A stretch of DNA of 58,015 bases from an uncultured Comamonas sp. (GCA_902175065.1 CABIIJ010000079.1:1-58015); one strand, 5' to 3'. Positions 43,325-52,612 are shown, numbered from the stretch's first letter. Notes: a model not told the origin generated them from the letters alone. A program made the numbers and translations.

Positions 43325-43624
43325 TTAGTCGCGGATCAGGAACTGATCGCGATCCTGGCCCTGAATCCACTTTGGCGGCTTGCCACGGCCCGTCCAGGTT
43401 TCGCCAGTCGCAGTATTGCGGTACTTGGGAGCGACTTTTGCGCCCTGGACGCTGCTGCTGCGGCCACCTCGGGCGGGCGGGAAGATGTCGTCTGCGGTCA
43501 GACCATAATCCGCCACCAGGGCACGCACCTTGGCCACGGCATCGGCCAATTCGCGGCGACGGGCTTCTTCGATTTGCAATTCCAGAGCGCGGCGCTGCTC
43601 AAGCAATTCCTTGTAAGAACTCAT
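43325..43624 (-). CDS. H-NS histone family DNA-binding protein
   Basis: A 99-residue nucleoid protein of the short Burkholderiales H-NS type. The N-terminal coiled coil (residues 1-40, LLEQRRALELQIEEARRREL) allows oligomerisation, and the C-terminal DNA-binding part has KYRNTATGETWTGRGKPPKW with the RGKPP minor-groove loop. It silences AT-rich DNA. The gene is divergent from apaH across 72 AT-rich bases that hold its promoter, which may allow autoregulation. A paralogue elsewhere is likely but cannot be seen. Confidence 0.93.
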   Translation of the reverse strand: MSSYKELLEQRRALELQIEEARRRELADAVAKVRALVADYGLTADDIFPPARGGRSSSVQGAKVAPKYRNTATGETWTGRGKPPKWIQGQDRDQFLIRD

Positions 43625-43696
43625 GATCTAAACATCCTTTCAAAATAGTGGACGGATTATAAGTAAATAATTTCGGCGATCGCAAATTAAATATAT

Positions 43697-44569
43697 ATGG
43701 CAACCTACCTTATCGGCGACCTGCAAGGCTGTTACGCCTGTTTGCAAAAACTTCTACAACAGATTGAATTTTCCCCGCACACCGACACGGTCTATTTACT
43801 GGGCGATCTGGTCAATCGCGGCCCGCAATCGCTGCAGGCGCTGCGCTACTGCCGCGATATGCAGGGCAGTATTCAGGTGTTGCTGGGCAACCACGATTTA
43901 CATTTATTGGCTTGCGCCCACGGCGTACGTTCGCCAGGGCGGCGCGATACCCTGGCGCCGATTTTGCAGGCGCCCGACCGGGACGTCCTGCTCGATTGGC
44001 TGGCCCGGCAGCCGCTGGCGCGGCATTTGCGCAGCGCCCAGGGACAGGATTTATTACTCGTCCACGCCGGGGTATTGCCAGGCTGGAGCCTGCAAAACAC
44101 GCTGGATTACGCCCAGGAGGTGCAAACGCAATTGAGCGGGACGGGACGGGCCGCATTTTTGCAGCAGATGTATGGCAATACCCCGGCAGCGTGGGCCGAG
44201 GATTTGACCGGAATGGACCGGCTGCGCACGATTGTCAATGCACTGACGCGACTGCGTTTTTGCAGTGCTCAGGGAGAAATGGATTTCAGCAGTTCGGAAT
44301 CGGCCAGTGCCGCCCCGGCGGGACTGGTGCCATGGTTTGACTGCCCGCAGCGGCGCACGCAGGAGGTCATCGTTGGTTTTGGCCATTGGTCGACGCTGGG
44401 GTTGCGCAACGACCCGCAACTGATTGCCCTGGACACGGGCTGCGTATGGGGCGGCCAGCTGTCGGCGCTGGAGATTTCCATGGCCGATTTTGCCCAGCGG
44501 CAATTGCACCAATGGGCCTGCCCGCAAGCGCAGGCCCCGGGAGTTTCAGAAAGCTCGAAAGCTCCTTAA
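43697..44569 (+). CDS. apaH: Symmetrical diadenosine tetraphosphate hydrolase ApaH
   Basis: The 290-residue metallophosphatase splits Ap4A into two ADP. Motifs are YLIGDLQGCYACL, VYLLGDLVNRGP, VLLGNHDLHLLA, LLVHAGVLPGWS and GFGHWSTLGL, covering all metal ligands. Codon use differs from neighbours: at least five TTA leucine codons and several CTT or CTA, which are rare in the rest of this GC-rich window. It is tail to tail with the RhlE-like helicase, with overlapping stop codons. ApaH affects stress and decapping of NpnN-capped RNAs. Confidence 0.96.
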   Translation: MATYLIGDLQGCYACLQKLLQQIEFSPHTDTVYLLGDLVNRGPQSLQALRYCRDMQGSIQVLLGNHDLHLLACAHGVRSPGRRDTLAPILQAPDRDVLLDWLARQPLARHLRSAQGQDLLLVHAGVLPGWSLQNTLDYAQEVQTQLSGTGRAAFLQQMYGNTPAAWAEDLTGMDRLRTIVNALTRLRFCSAQGEMDFSSSESASAAPAGLVPWFDCPQRRTQEVIVGFGHWSTLGLRNDPQLIALDTGCVWGGQLSALEISMADFAQRQLHQWACPQAQAPGVSESSKAP

Positions 44570-45990
44570 ACGCTGCCTGCCGGTTTGAACAAGGCGGGCA
44601 GTTTTCGCTTGGCTTTTAATTGACGGGCCGTACCGGTCGGCGCAGGCTTGCTCTCCCATGCCGGGGTGGCGTCATTTACGCTGGGAGCTTCATAAGGGCG
44701 ATCGAAAAACGGATCCGGGGGCGCCATCCGTACTGGCCGTGCGCCCCGCACCGGACGGCTGGCAAAATGCCCGCTTCGCCCGGCGCCATTATCAATATCG
44801 CGCTCACCATGGGCATAACCGCGCTGGCGCGAACGCGCCGGGGGTAAATCCAGGGTTTCCACCGCAATTTTCTTTTTGATGAGCTTCTCGATGTCCGCCA
44901 CCAGCCGGGTATCGCTGGGTGCGACCAAGGTAACGGCCAGCCCGCTGGCGCCAGCACGACCGGTGCGGCCAATGCGGTGCACATAATCTTCGGCATTGAA
45001 AGGCACGTCGTAGTTGAATACGGCGGGCACGTCCTTGATATCCAGGCCGCGTGCAGCCACGTCGGTGCAGACGAGCAGATCGACCTCGCCTTGTTTGAAG
45101 GCTTCCAGGGCTTTCAAGCGCTCGTCCTGGCTTTTATCGCCGTGCAGGGCGGCAGCGCGATAACCGTCGCGTTCCAGCGCCCGGCTTAAACGGGCGCAGC
45201 CGAGTTTGCTGTTGGAGAAAATGAAAGCCTGGCGAATGCCGCGCTCCTGCAATACGGTGCAAATGGTGCGGCGTTTATCGTCGTCATGGGCGCTGTAGAA
45301 GCGTTGTTCGACCGTCGATGCCGTGGCATTCGGGCGGGCGACTTCAATGGTGATCGGGTCTTGCAGATAGCTGGCCGCCAGGCGTTTGATTTCCGGCGAG
45401 AACGTCGCAGAAAACAGCAGTGTGGTGCGCTGTTTGGGCAGGTAGGACAGGATGCGCTGCAAATCGGGCAGAAAGCCGATGTCCAGCATCCGGTCCGCCT
45501 CGTCGAGCACCACATATTCGACCTGGTTGAGCACGGCATTCTTGGCCTCGATATGGTCGAGCAGCCGTCCCGGCGTGGCCACCAGCACTTCGACGCCCTT
45601 TTTCAATTCCGCCGTTTGCGGCTTCATGTCCATGCCGCCGAAAACCACGGTGCTGCGCAGCTTGGTGTGCCTGGCGTATTGGGCGATCTGCTGGGCCACC
45701 TGGTCGGCCAGTTCGCGCGTGGGCAGCAGCACCAGGGCGCGTACCGGATGGCGGGCCGGCGAGGCCGAGGCGTTTTCGTGGCGCAGCAGGCGCTGCAGCA
45801 GCGGCAGGGAAAACGCTGCGGTCTTGCCGGTGCCGGTCTGGGCCGCGCCCATGACGTCTTTGCCGGTCAGCACGACGGGAATGGCCTGGGCCTGAATCGG
45901 GGTCATCGCTTCGTAACCCATTTCGGCGACGGCCTGGGTCAAGGCGGGAGCGAGGGAGAGCTGAGAAAAAGAGCTGGTAGAACTTGTCAT
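44566..45990 (-). CDS. DEAD-box RNA helicase, RhlE-like
   Basis: A 474-residue helicase with all core motifs: Q motif near GYEAMTPIQAQAIPVV, Walker A AQTGTGKT, PTREL, TPGR, DEAD in VVLDEADRMLD, SAT in LFSATFSPEI, and HRIGRTGRAG. The C-terminal tail (from about 390) is Arg/Pro-rich and disordered, ending with KAKRKLPALFKP, as in RhlE proteins that aid ribosome assembly and RNA decay. It could equally be called a generic DEAD-box helicase. Its stop codon overlaps that of convergent apaH, and no terminator is visible. Confidence 0.9.
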   Translation of the reverse strand: MTSSTSSFSQLSLAPALTQAVAEMGYEAMTPIQAQAIPVVLTGKDVMGAAQTGTGKTAAFSLPLLQRLLRHENASASPARHPVRALVLLPTRELADQVAQQIAQYARHTKLRSTVVFGGMDMKPQTAELKKGVEVLVATPGRLLDHIEAKNAVLNQVEYVVLDEADRMLDIGFLPDLQRILSYLPKQRTTLLFSATFSPEIKRLAASYLQDPITIEVARPNATASTVEQRFYSAHDDDKRRTICTVLQERGIRQAFIFSNSKLGCARLSRALERDGYRAAALHGDKSQDERLKALEAFKQGEVDLLVCTDVAARGLDIKDVPAVFNYDVPFNAEDYVHRIGRTGRAGASGLAVTLVAPSDTRLVADIEKLIKKKIAVETLDLPPARSRQRGYAHGERDIDNGAGRSGHFASRPVRGARPVRMAPPDPFFDRPYEAPSVNDATPAWESKPAPTGTARQLKAKRKLPALFKPAGSV

Positions 45991-46088
45991 GTAGGGCGCA
46001 ATTGTCGCACTGCCTCCCGTCCTGCGTCCGGGCGGGGGTGGAAAACGGGGTGGGGGATCGGCGGTGAAAAGCTGTTTGATATTCTTAC

Positions 46089-46170
46089 AATAGCTGTTTC
46101 CACTGGAAAAATAAGGATTTCAGTATCTTTCATAGTTGAAATCGTTTGAATACCAGCGGTAGCAGCTATT
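46089..46170. repeat. Double-palindrome repeat, family 1, copy E
   Basis: Outer arms ATAGCTGTTTCCACTGG and CCAGCGGTAGCAGCTAT enclose inner arms AAGGATTTCAG and TTGAAATCGTTT. It is the best-preserved copy and lies between the ypfJ stop and the RhlE-like gene, both on the minus strand. Confidence 0.82.
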
Positions 46171-46191
46171 GAATTGATGATTGACGGACGT

Positions 46192-47061
46192 TTATAGCTG
46201 CTGGGCGCCGAAGGTATCGCAGCTTTGCACGCTGCGGGCCTGCAATCCGCGCTCGAACCAGCGCACGCGCTGGGCGCTGCTGCCGTGGGTGAAGGTTTCC
46301 GGGCGCACGGTGCCGGTCTGCTGGCGTTGCAGGGTGTCGTCGCCGATCTGTGTGGCGGCGTTCAGCGCAGCGGCGATGTCGCTTTGGCTGAGCCAGTTTT
46401 TCGCCTGCTGCGAGTGCTGTGTCCACAGTCCGGCGTAGCAGTCGGCCTGCAATTCCAGGCGCACGGACAGGGCATTCTGCGCCTGCTGGCTGATGCGCCC
46501 GCGCTGGCCGTCCACCTTGGCGGTAGCGCCCAGCAGGGTCTGCACGTGGTGGCCCACTTCATGCGCGATGATGTAGGCGCGGGCAAATTCGCCCGGGGCG
46601 CCCAGCTGGCGGCTCATGGTGTCGAAAAATTCCATGTCCAGGTAGACCTTGCGGTCGCCGGGGCAGTAGAACGGCCCCATCGCGCTTTGCCCCATGCCGC
46701 AGGCCGTGGGCGTACTGCCGCGAAACAGCACCAGCTTGGGCGGCTGGTAGCGTGCGCCGCCCTGCTGGAAGATCGGCCCCCACACGTCTTCGGTGGAAGC
46801 CAGCACGGTGGCGACGAAGGCCGCCTGCCGGTCGTCCTGCGCCGGGCGCTGGGCCGGGACCTGCTGGGTTTGCGGCGCATCGCCGCCGGAGAGCAGGCCG
46901 ATGGTGGTCAGCGGGTTGATGCCGAACACGCCCCAGCCCACCAGCGCAATGACGATGGTGCCGATGCCGATGGAGCGCCCGCCCAGGCCGCCCCCACTTG
47001 CGCCACCGCTGCGGCGGCGGTCTTCCACGTTGTCCGACTGGCGATTGCCTTCCCACTTCAT
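46192..47061 (-). CDS. ypfJ: YpfJ-family neutral zinc metallopeptidase
   Basis: The 289-residue protein has an N-terminal membrane anchor (about residues 30-50, GIGTIVIALVGWGVFGI) and a periplasmic peptidase domain with the zinc motif HEVGHHVQ near residue 165 and CYAGLW further on, as in the YpfJ/KPN_02809 family. It starts MKWEGNRQSDNVEDRRR, the common N terminus. The substrate is unknown. It follows dcd by 18 bases on the same strand, so the two form an operon. Confidence 0.92.
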   Translation of the reverse strand: MKWEGNRQSDNVEDRRRSGGASGGGLGGRSIGIGTIVIALVGWGVFGINPLTTIGLLSGGDAPQTQQVPAQRPAQDDRQAAFVATVLASTEDVWGPIFQQGGARYQPPKLVLFRGSTPTACGMGQSAMGPFYCPGDRKVYLDMEFFDTMSRQLGAPGEFARAYIIAHEVGHHVQTLLGATAKVDGQRGRISQQAQNALSVRLELQADCYAGLWTQHSQQAKNWLSQSDIAAALNAATQIGDDTLQRQQTGTVRPETFTHGSSAQRVRWFERGLQARSVQSCDTFGAQQL

Positions 47062-47079
47062 GGCCGATCCTTCAACAGG

Positions 47080-47646
47080 CTACGCACGCGGCAGGGTCAC
47101 GCCGTGCTGGCCCTGGTATTTGCCGTTGCGGTCTTTGTAGCTGGTCTCGCACGGCTCGTCGCCCTGGAAGAACAGCACCTGGGCGCAGCCCTCGCCCGCG
47201 TAGATCTTGGCGGGCAGCGGGGTGGTGTTGGAGAACTCCAGCGTCACGTAGCCTTCCCATTCCGGCTCGAAGGGGGTGACGTTGACGATGATGCCGCAGC
47301 GGGCATAAGTGCTTTTGCCCAGGCACACGGTGAGCACGTCGCGCGGGATGCGGAAATACTCCACCGTGCGGGCCAGGGCGAAGCTGTTGGGCGGGATGAT
47401 GCAGTAGTCGCCCTCGAAATCGACGAAGCTTTTTTCGTCGAAATTCTTCGGATCGACCACGGTGCTGTGGATGTTGGTGAACACCTTGAATTCCCGCGCG
47501 CAGCGGATGTCGTAGCCATAGCTGCTGGTGCCGTAGCTGATGATGCGCTGCCCCTCGGCCTGGCGCACCTGCCCTGGCTCGAAGGGTTCGATCATGCCGT
47601 GCTCTTGCGCCATGCGGCGTATCCATTTATCGCTTTTGATGCTCAT
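47080..47646 (-). CDS. dcd: dCTP deaminase
   Basis: A 188-residue trimeric enzyme that converts dCTP to dUTP. Conserved parts are [59 protein letters not shown] with the catalytic Glu in [18 protein letters not shown], and [20 protein letters not shown]. The length equals that of the monofunctional enzyme. It feeds thymidylate synthesis through dUTPase. It is divergent from the HIT gene and leads the dcd-ypfJ pair. Confidence 0.97.
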   Translation of the reverse strand: MSIKSDKWIRRMAQEHGMIEPFEPGQVRQAEGQRIISYGTSSYGYDIRCAREFKVFTNIHSTVVDPKNFDEKSFVDFEGDYCIIPPNSFALARTVEYFRIPRDVLTVCLGKSTYARCGIIVNVTPFEPEWEGYVTLEFSNTTPLPAKIYAGEGCAQVLFFQGDEPCETSYKDRNGKYQGQHGVTLPRA

Positions 47647-47766
47647 GCGCTGTCTTCCCCACAGTAGTGGTGTGATTCTTCTGCCAAAGGCCGAACTCTA
47701 CCCGTAGCGCCACTATGCTCGGGGCAAAAAATCCCCCTGCCATTCAAATTCATGAAGGAGACCTCG

Positions 47767-48204
47767 ATGCCCATGTTTGTCGATACCTCGCCGCCCGGCG
47801 AATGCATTTTCTGCAAGCTGGTGGCCGGCACCATTCCCAGCGCCCGGGTGTATGAAGACGATCTGACCCTGGCCTTCATGGATCTGGGGCAGGTCAACCC
47901 CGGCCATGTGCTGGTGGCCAGCAAGCGCCACGCCGTCACCTTGCTGGAGCTGACCGCCGAAGAAGCGGGGGCCGTCATGCAGACCGCGCAGCGCATGGCA
48001 CACGCCATTCAGGCCGCGTTCAACCCCGACGGCATCACCGTGCTGCAAGCCAACGGCGCGGCGGCCGACCAGACGGTACGCCACTTTCACATCCACGTCG
48101 TGCCGCGCTACGAAGGCGATGGCGTGGCCCTGACCTGGCCGCGCAAGGAACCCGGCCCGACCGCGCTGCAAGACTACGCGACACGCCTGCGCAGCGTGCT
48201 ATAG
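47767..48204 (+). CDS. HIT-family nucleotide hydrolase
   Basis: A 145-residue protein with the histidine-triad motif HFHIHVVP near residue 104 and CIFCKLVAGTIPSARVYEDD at the N terminus, where two Cys may take part in metal binding. HIT proteins hydrolyse nucleoside phosphoramidates or adenylylated compounds. The ATG at 47767 is chosen because AAGGAG lies seven bases before it; the ATG at 47752 would place that site inside the gene. It is divergent from dcd. Confidence 0.92.
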   Translation: MPMFVDTSPPGECIFCKLVAGTIPSARVYEDDLTLAFMDLGQVNPGHVLVASKRHAVTLLELTAEEAGAVMQTAQRMAHAIQAAFNPDGITVLQANGAAADQTVRHFHIHVVPRYEGDGVALTWPRKEPGPTALQDYATRLRSVL

Positions 48205-48313
48205 CGGTTACCAGACCAGAATACGCAATAAAATTTTTATTTAGACCATAAATATCAATTTTTCAATCAATCTTAAAGTCATATATGCAATTTTTTTGAC
48301 ACAATCGCGTTCC

Positions 48314-49630
48314 ATGACTTCGCATCTCAAGACGTGGGACATCCTGGCCCTCGGTTTCATGACCTTCGCCCTGTTCCTGGGCGCCGGCAACATCATCTTT
48401 CCCCCGATGGTCGGACTGTCCGCCGGGACGCAGCTCTGGCCTGCAGCGTGGGGCTTCCTGCTCACCGGCGTGGGGCTGCCGCTGCTCACCGTCGTCGCCC
48501 TGGCCCGGGTCGGCGGCGGAATGCCCGCGCTGACTGCGCCCCTCGGCAAGTCTGCCGGCGTTGCCCTTGGCGTCGTGGTGTACCTGAGCATCGGCCCCCT
48601 GTTCGCTACGCCGCGCACGGCCACGGTGTCCTTCGCCATGGGGGCAGCGCCCTTTGTCGGCGATACGCCGGCCAACCTGTTCATCTTTACCTGCATCTAT
48701 TTCGGGCTGGTGCTGCTGCTCTCGCTTTACCCGGGCAAGCTGATGGACAACATCGGCAAAATCATCACCCCGATGCTGATCCTGGCCCTGGCCATTTTGG
48801 GCGGCACGGCCTTCTTCCTGCCAACGGGCACGCTCACGGCCGCCACGGGCAACTATGTGCAGCATCCCTTGGCCGAAGGCTTCCTGCAGGGCTACCAGAC
48901 CATGGATGCGCTAGGCGCCCTGGTGTTTGGCGTGGTTATCGTCAATGCCGTCAAAAGCCAGGGCATCCACGATCCACGGCTGCACACCCGCTACGCCATT
49001 GCGGCAGGCGTGATTGCGGCCCTGGGGTTGGGGCTGGTCTATGTCTCGCTGGTCTACCTGGGAGCGCACAACGCCCATCTGGCCGCCGATGCCAGCACCG
49101 GCGTGCAGGTGCTGACTCGCTACGTTGAACACACCTTCGGCGCCCCTGGCCTGTGGCTGCTGGCCATGGTAATCCTGCTGGCGTGCCTGACCACCGGCGT
49201 CGGCCTGGTCAGCGCCTGCGGGGTGTATTTCAGCCAGTTGCTGCCGCTGTCGTACCGCACGGTGGTGCTGATCGTGAGCGCCTTCTCCCTCGGCGCCGCC
49301 AACCTGGGGCTGGCGCAGCTCATCTCCATCGCCGTGCCCGCGCTCTACACCATCTACCCCGTGGCCATCGCCCTGGTGGCGCTGAACCTGATGAACGCCC
49401 TGTGGCGCAGCCCGCGCCGGGTGTTCGCCCCGGTGCTGCTGGTAGCCCTGCTCCTTGGCCTGATCGATGGCCTGAAAGCTGCCGACCTGCACGCCTTCAT
49501 CCCCAGCGCCTTGCTGACCTTGCCCGGAGCCGACATGGGTCTGGGCTGGCTACTGCCGGTACTGGTCGCCGGGGCCGCAGCAGCAGCGGTCGACCGCCTG
49601 CGCCCGGCTCCAGCAGCCAGACACCCCTGA
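48314..49630 (+). CDS. brnQ: Branched-chain amino acid:cation symporter BrnQ
   Basis: The 438-residue protein has 12 hydrophobic segments and matches BrnQ/LivII: LGFMTFALFLGAGNIIFPPM at the N terminus, then VGLPLLTVVALARVGGGMPA and IGPLFATPRTATVSFAMG. It imports Leu, Ile and Val with Na+ or protons. The ATG at 48314 gives the conserved start, though no ribosome-binding site is visible; TTGACACAATC directly precedes it. The upstream gap (48205-48313) is very AT-rich. It is followed by a methyltransferase gene 16 bases on. Confidence 0.93.
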   Translation: MTSHLKTWDILALGFMTFALFLGAGNIIFPPMVGLSAGTQLWPAAWGFLLTGVGLPLLTVVALARVGGGMPALTAPLGKSAGVALGVVVYLSIGPLFATPRTATVSFAMGAAPFVGDTPANLFIFTCIYFGLVLLLSLYPGKLMDNIGKIITPMLILALAILGGTAFFLPTGTLTAATGNYVQHPLAEGFLQGYQTMDALGALVFGVVIVNAVKSQGIHDPRLHTRYAIAAGVIAALGLGLVYVSLVYLGAHNAHLAADASTGVQVLTRYVEHTFGAPGLWLLAMVILLACLTTGVGLVSACGVYFSQLLPLSYRTVVLIVSAFSLGAANLGLAQLISIAVPALYTIYPVAIALVALNLMNALWRSPRRVFAPVLLVALLLGLIDGLKAADLHAFIPSALLTLPGADMGLGWLLPVLVAGAAAAAVDRLRPAPAARHP

Positions 49631-49646
49631 CAGCCGACGCCCCGCC

Positions 49647-50201
49647 ATGACCATGCCGAACCAACCGTCCGAGTGGCTGCTGCGCTGGCAGCACCTGCTT
49701 GCCCCTCGCAGCCGGGTTCTGGATCTGGCCTGCGGAGCAGGGCGCCACCTGCGCCACTTCGCCACGCTGGGGCACCAGCTGACGGGCGTGGACAAAAATG
49801 CCGCCGCGCTGGCGCCGCTGCACGGCATCGGCGAGCTGATCTGTGCCGACCTGGAGGACGCCGCATGGCCCCTGGCCGGGCGGACGTTCGCCGCCGTCAT
49901 CGTCACCAACTACCTGTGGCGGGCGCACTGGCCGCAACTGCGGGCCTGCGTTGCCCCTGGCGGGGTGCTGCTGTACGAAACCTTTGCCCATGGCAACGCG
50001 GCCTACGGGCACCCGGCACGGCCCGAATTTCTGCTGCAACCCGGGGAACTGCTGCAACTGTGCGACGGCTGGCACATCGTGGCCTACGAACACGGGCTGG
50101 TGCCGACCCCGGGAGCGCAGCGCGTCGTCCAGCGCATTGCCGCCATCCGCCCGGCCGAAGACACCTCCGCCCCCCTGGTACGGCCCCTGGCACCTACCTG
50201 A
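49647..50201 (+). CDS. SAM-dependent methyltransferase (class I)
   Basis: The 184-residue protein is a compact Rossmann methyltransferase. Motif I is VLDLACGAGRHLRHFATLGH (from about residue 24), the acidic residue after strand 2 is VDKN, and motif IV-like VTNYLWRAHW follows. It resembles TehB/YgiQ-neighbour small methyltransferases, with an unknown substrate. The ATG at 49647 or 49653 may be used. It follows brnQ by 16 bases and so is probably co-transcribed, though no functional link is evident. Confidence 0.87.
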   Translation: MTMPNQPSEWLLRWQHLLAPRSRVLDLACGAGRHLRHFATLGHQLTGVDKNAAALAPLHGIGELICADLEDAAWPLAGRTFAAVIVTNYLWRAHWPQLRACVAPGGVLLYETFAHGNAAYGHPARPEFLLQPGELLQLCDGWHIVAYEHGLVPTPGAQRVVQRIAAIRPAEDTSAPLVRPLAPT

Positions 50202-50303
50202 CGTTTTGACTTATTTTTCGGTCGGATTAAACAGAGATTTGCCTTTTACGGCAAAAAATGACGAAAAAACACCCCCATCGAGATCGCTAAAATGGACGTT
50301 TCG

Positions 50304-50348
50304 AGGATGCCCTGCGCCAATCGAGCGGCGATTGGCGCAGGGCATCCT
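50304..50348. repeat. Perfect hairpin related to repeat family 2, upstream of dapA
   Basis: GGATGCCCTGCGCCAATCG pairs over 19 bases with its exact complement at 50329-50347, across the loop AGCGG. The sequence resembles the end of the family-2 element (GGGATGCTCTGCACGAATCG followed by AGCGG). It sits 41 bases before the dapA start, so it would form a very stable stem in the leader or end brnQ-operon transcription without a clear T-run. Confidence 0.75.
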
Positions 50349-50389
50349 TCATGTCCTTTCGTCTCTTTCCCTGAAGCACAGAACCGTTT

Positions 50390-51286
50390 ATGAGCACACC
50401 CACCGTCGCCCTGCAAGGCAGCATCGTCGCCCTGATTACCCCCATGCTTGAAGACGGCAGCGTCGATTACCCCGCCCTGCGCAAGCTCATCGACTGGCAT
50501 ATCGCCGAAGGCACGGACTGCATCGGCGTGGTCGGCACCACGGGCGAATCGCCCACCGTCACGGTGGAGGAGCATTGCGAAATCATCCGCGTGGCCGTCG
50601 AACAGGCTGCCGGGCGCGTGCCCATCATGGCGGGCTGCGGCGGCAACAGCACCCGCGAAGCCATTGCACTGGCCCAATACGCCAAGAAGGTCGGGGCCGA
50701 CAGCCAGTTGCAGGTCGTACCCTACTACAACAAGCCCACGCAGGAAGGCATCTACCAGCACTACAAGGCGATTGCCGAGGCCGTGGGCGACCTGCCCATC
50801 GTGCTGTACAACGTGCCCGGGCGTACCGTGGCAGACATGCAGCCCGAGACCGTGCTGCGCCTGGCGCAGATCGACAGCATCATCGGCGTCAAGGAAGCCA
50901 CCGGCAATATCGACCGCGCCCAGTGGCTGATCCGCGAGGTTCCCGCCGGTTTCGGCGTGTATTCCGGCGACGATCCGACCGCCGTGGCGCTGATGCTGTG
51001 CGGCGGCCACGGCAACATCTCCGTGACGGCCAACGTCGCCCCCCGCCTGATGAGCGAGCTGTGCAAGGCCGCCATTGCCGGCGACCGCGACACCGCCATG
51101 GCCATCCAGCGGCGCCTGATGCCGGTGCACCGCAGCCTGTTTGTCGAATCCAACCCCATTCCGGTGAAATGGGCCGTCGCCCGCATGGGCCACTGCGGCG
51201 ACACCATGCGCCTGCCACTGACACCGTTCACCGCCCAGAACCATCCCCTGGTGGAAGCCGCTTTGCAAGACGCTGGCTTGCTCTAA
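50390..51286 (+). CDS. dapA: 4-hydroxy-tetrahydrodipicolinate synthase
   Basis: A 298-residue class I aldolase that condenses pyruvate with aspartate semialdehyde in lysine and diaminopimelate synthesis. The Schiff-base lysine is K168 in [10 protein letters not shown]. Other signatures are [20 protein letters not shown] near residue 45 and [20 protein letters not shown] with the catalytic tyrosine. GTTTATG at the start has no strong ribosome-binding site but is the conserved N terminus. It is followed 66 bases later by bamC, the classic pair. Confidence 0.97.
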   Translation: MSTPTVALQGSIVALITPMLEDGSVDYPALRKLIDWHIAEGTDCIGVVGTTGESPTVTVEEHCEIIRVAVEQAAGRVPIMAGCGGNSTREAIALAQYAKKVGADSQLQVVPYYNKPTQEGIYQHYKAIAEAVGDLPIVLYNVPGRTVADMQPETVLRLAQIDSIIGVKEATGNIDRAQWLIREVPAGFGVYSGDDPTAVALMLCGGHGNISVTANVAPRLMSELCKAAIAGDRDTAMAIQRRLMPVHRSLFVESNPIPVKWAVARMGHCGDTMRLPLTPFTAQNHPLVEAALQDAGLL

Positions 51287-51352
51287 ACTCGCGCCTTGCC
51301 ATTTTTTGATTACAGTGGCGCTCCCTTCAGGACATTACCCAAGGAATTTCGC

Positions 51353-52474
51353 GTGAAAGTGCAACACCCCCTTGCCCGTGCTGGCGTGATTGGCCTGGCC
51401 GTGGCTTTATCGGCCTGCTCCGTCATTCAGGAAGACAAGATCGACTACAAAAGCGCCAAAAAAGCCAGCACGCTGGAGATCCCGCCGGATTTGACCCAGC
51501 TCTCCAAGGACACGCGCTACACCACGACGCAGGACAAGTCCGTCTCCGCCCTGGCGTTGCAAGCGGGGCAGAACCAGGTTCCAGCCGTCGAACGTGCCGC
51601 CCCGCTGCAGGTCGGTGACGTACAGATCCTGCGCGAAGGCGACAAACGCTGGCTGCTGGTCGACCGCCCGGTCGAGCAGCTGTGGGAACCCGCCCGGGAA
51701 TTCTGGCTCGACCACGGGTTCAACCTGGAGCAGGAAAAGCCCGACCTGGGCATCCTGGAAACCGACTGGGCGGAAAACCGCGCCAAACTGCCCCAGGACG
51801 TGCTGCGCAAGACCCTGGGCAAGGTATTCGATTCACTCTATTCGACCAGCGAACGCGACAAGTTCCGCACCCGTCTGGAGCGCCGCCCTGACGGCAAAAC
51901 CGAGATTTACATCACCCACCGGGGGATGGAAGAGGTCTACACCTCCAGCCAGAAAGACTCCACCATCTGGCAACCCCGTGCCGCCGATCCGGAACTGGAA
52001 ACCGAGTTCCTGCGCCGCCTGATGATCAAACTGGGCACCAGCGAGGAACAATCCAAGGCGCTGGTCGCCTCTGCCACGGCCCAGGGCAGCGCCTCCAGGG
52101 CCGTCCAAATCATCACTGTCGGCGATGCACCTGCACTGGCCGTGCAGGAGCCGTTCGACCGCGCCTGGCGCATTGTCGGTGTGGCCCTGGACCGCACCGG
52201 CTTTACCGTGGAAGACCGCGACCGCAGCAAAGGCCTGTACTACGTGCGTTACGTCGCGTCCAACCAGCCTCAAACCACCAAAGAAAAGCAGGGCTGGTTC
52301 AGCCGTAAATTCGGCAGCAAGAAAAAGGCCGAAAACCAACCCCACCAATACCAGATCGCCGTGCGCAGCGAAGGGCAGACCAGCCAGGTGGTCGTCCTGA
52401 ACGCTCAGGGCCAGCCGGAAACGGCCCAAGCCGCCCAAAGCATCGTGCGTGTGCTGGCCGAGGACATGAAATAA
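51353..52474 (+). CDS. bamC: Outer membrane assembly lipoprotein BamC
   Basis: A 373-residue lipoprotein with a signal peptide and lipobox LSAC (lipidated Cys22), then the unstructured BamC N-terminal segment (DKIDYKSAKKASTLEIPPDL) and two helix-grip domains. BamC is a periplasm-facing part of the BAM complex that inserts beta-barrel proteins. The GTG at 51353 is chosen because AAGGA lies seven bases upstream and the signal peptide starts there; an in-frame ATG at 51296 lacks support. It follows dapA, as in many proteobacteria. Confidence 0.93.
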   Translation: MKVQHPLARAGVIGLAVALSACSVIQEDKIDYKSAKKASTLEIPPDLTQLSKDTRYTTTQDKSVSALALQAGQNQVPAVERAAPLQVGDVQILREGDKRWLLVDRPVEQLWEPAREFWLDHGFNLEQEKPDLGILETDWAENRAKLPQDVLRKTLGKVFDSLYSTSERDKFRTRLERRPDGKTEIYITHRGMEEVYTSSQKDSTIWQPRAADPELETEFLRRLMIKLGTSEEQSKALVASATAQGSASRAVQIITVGDAPALAVQEPFDRAWRIVGVALDRTGFTVEDRDRSKGLYYVRYVASNQPQTTKEKQGWFSRKFGSKKKAENQPHQYQIAVRSEGQTSQVVVLNAQGQPETAQAAQSIVRVLAEDMK

Positions 52475-52536
52475 GCCTGAGGTGAGCACCGCCTGATTGC
52501 TGCACCGCACTGCCGTCAGGTCAGGCTTTTCTCCCC

Positions 52537-52564
52537 AGCCGCTGCCCACGCAGCGGCTTTTTTA
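52537..52564 (+). terminator. Terminator of dapA-bamC
   Basis: GCCGCTGC pairs with GCAGCGGC across a short loop and is followed by six T. It starts 63 bases after the bamC stop. Confidence 0.9.
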
Positions 52565-52612
52565 CGGACATTTGGCAACGCCACAAGCACCAAGAACACA
52601 CTGAAAAGCCAT

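Noticed and set aside
48205-48313. Riboswitch or attenuator before brnQ
   Set aside because: The region is AT-rich with no paired stems, no leader peptide and no known aptamer pattern.
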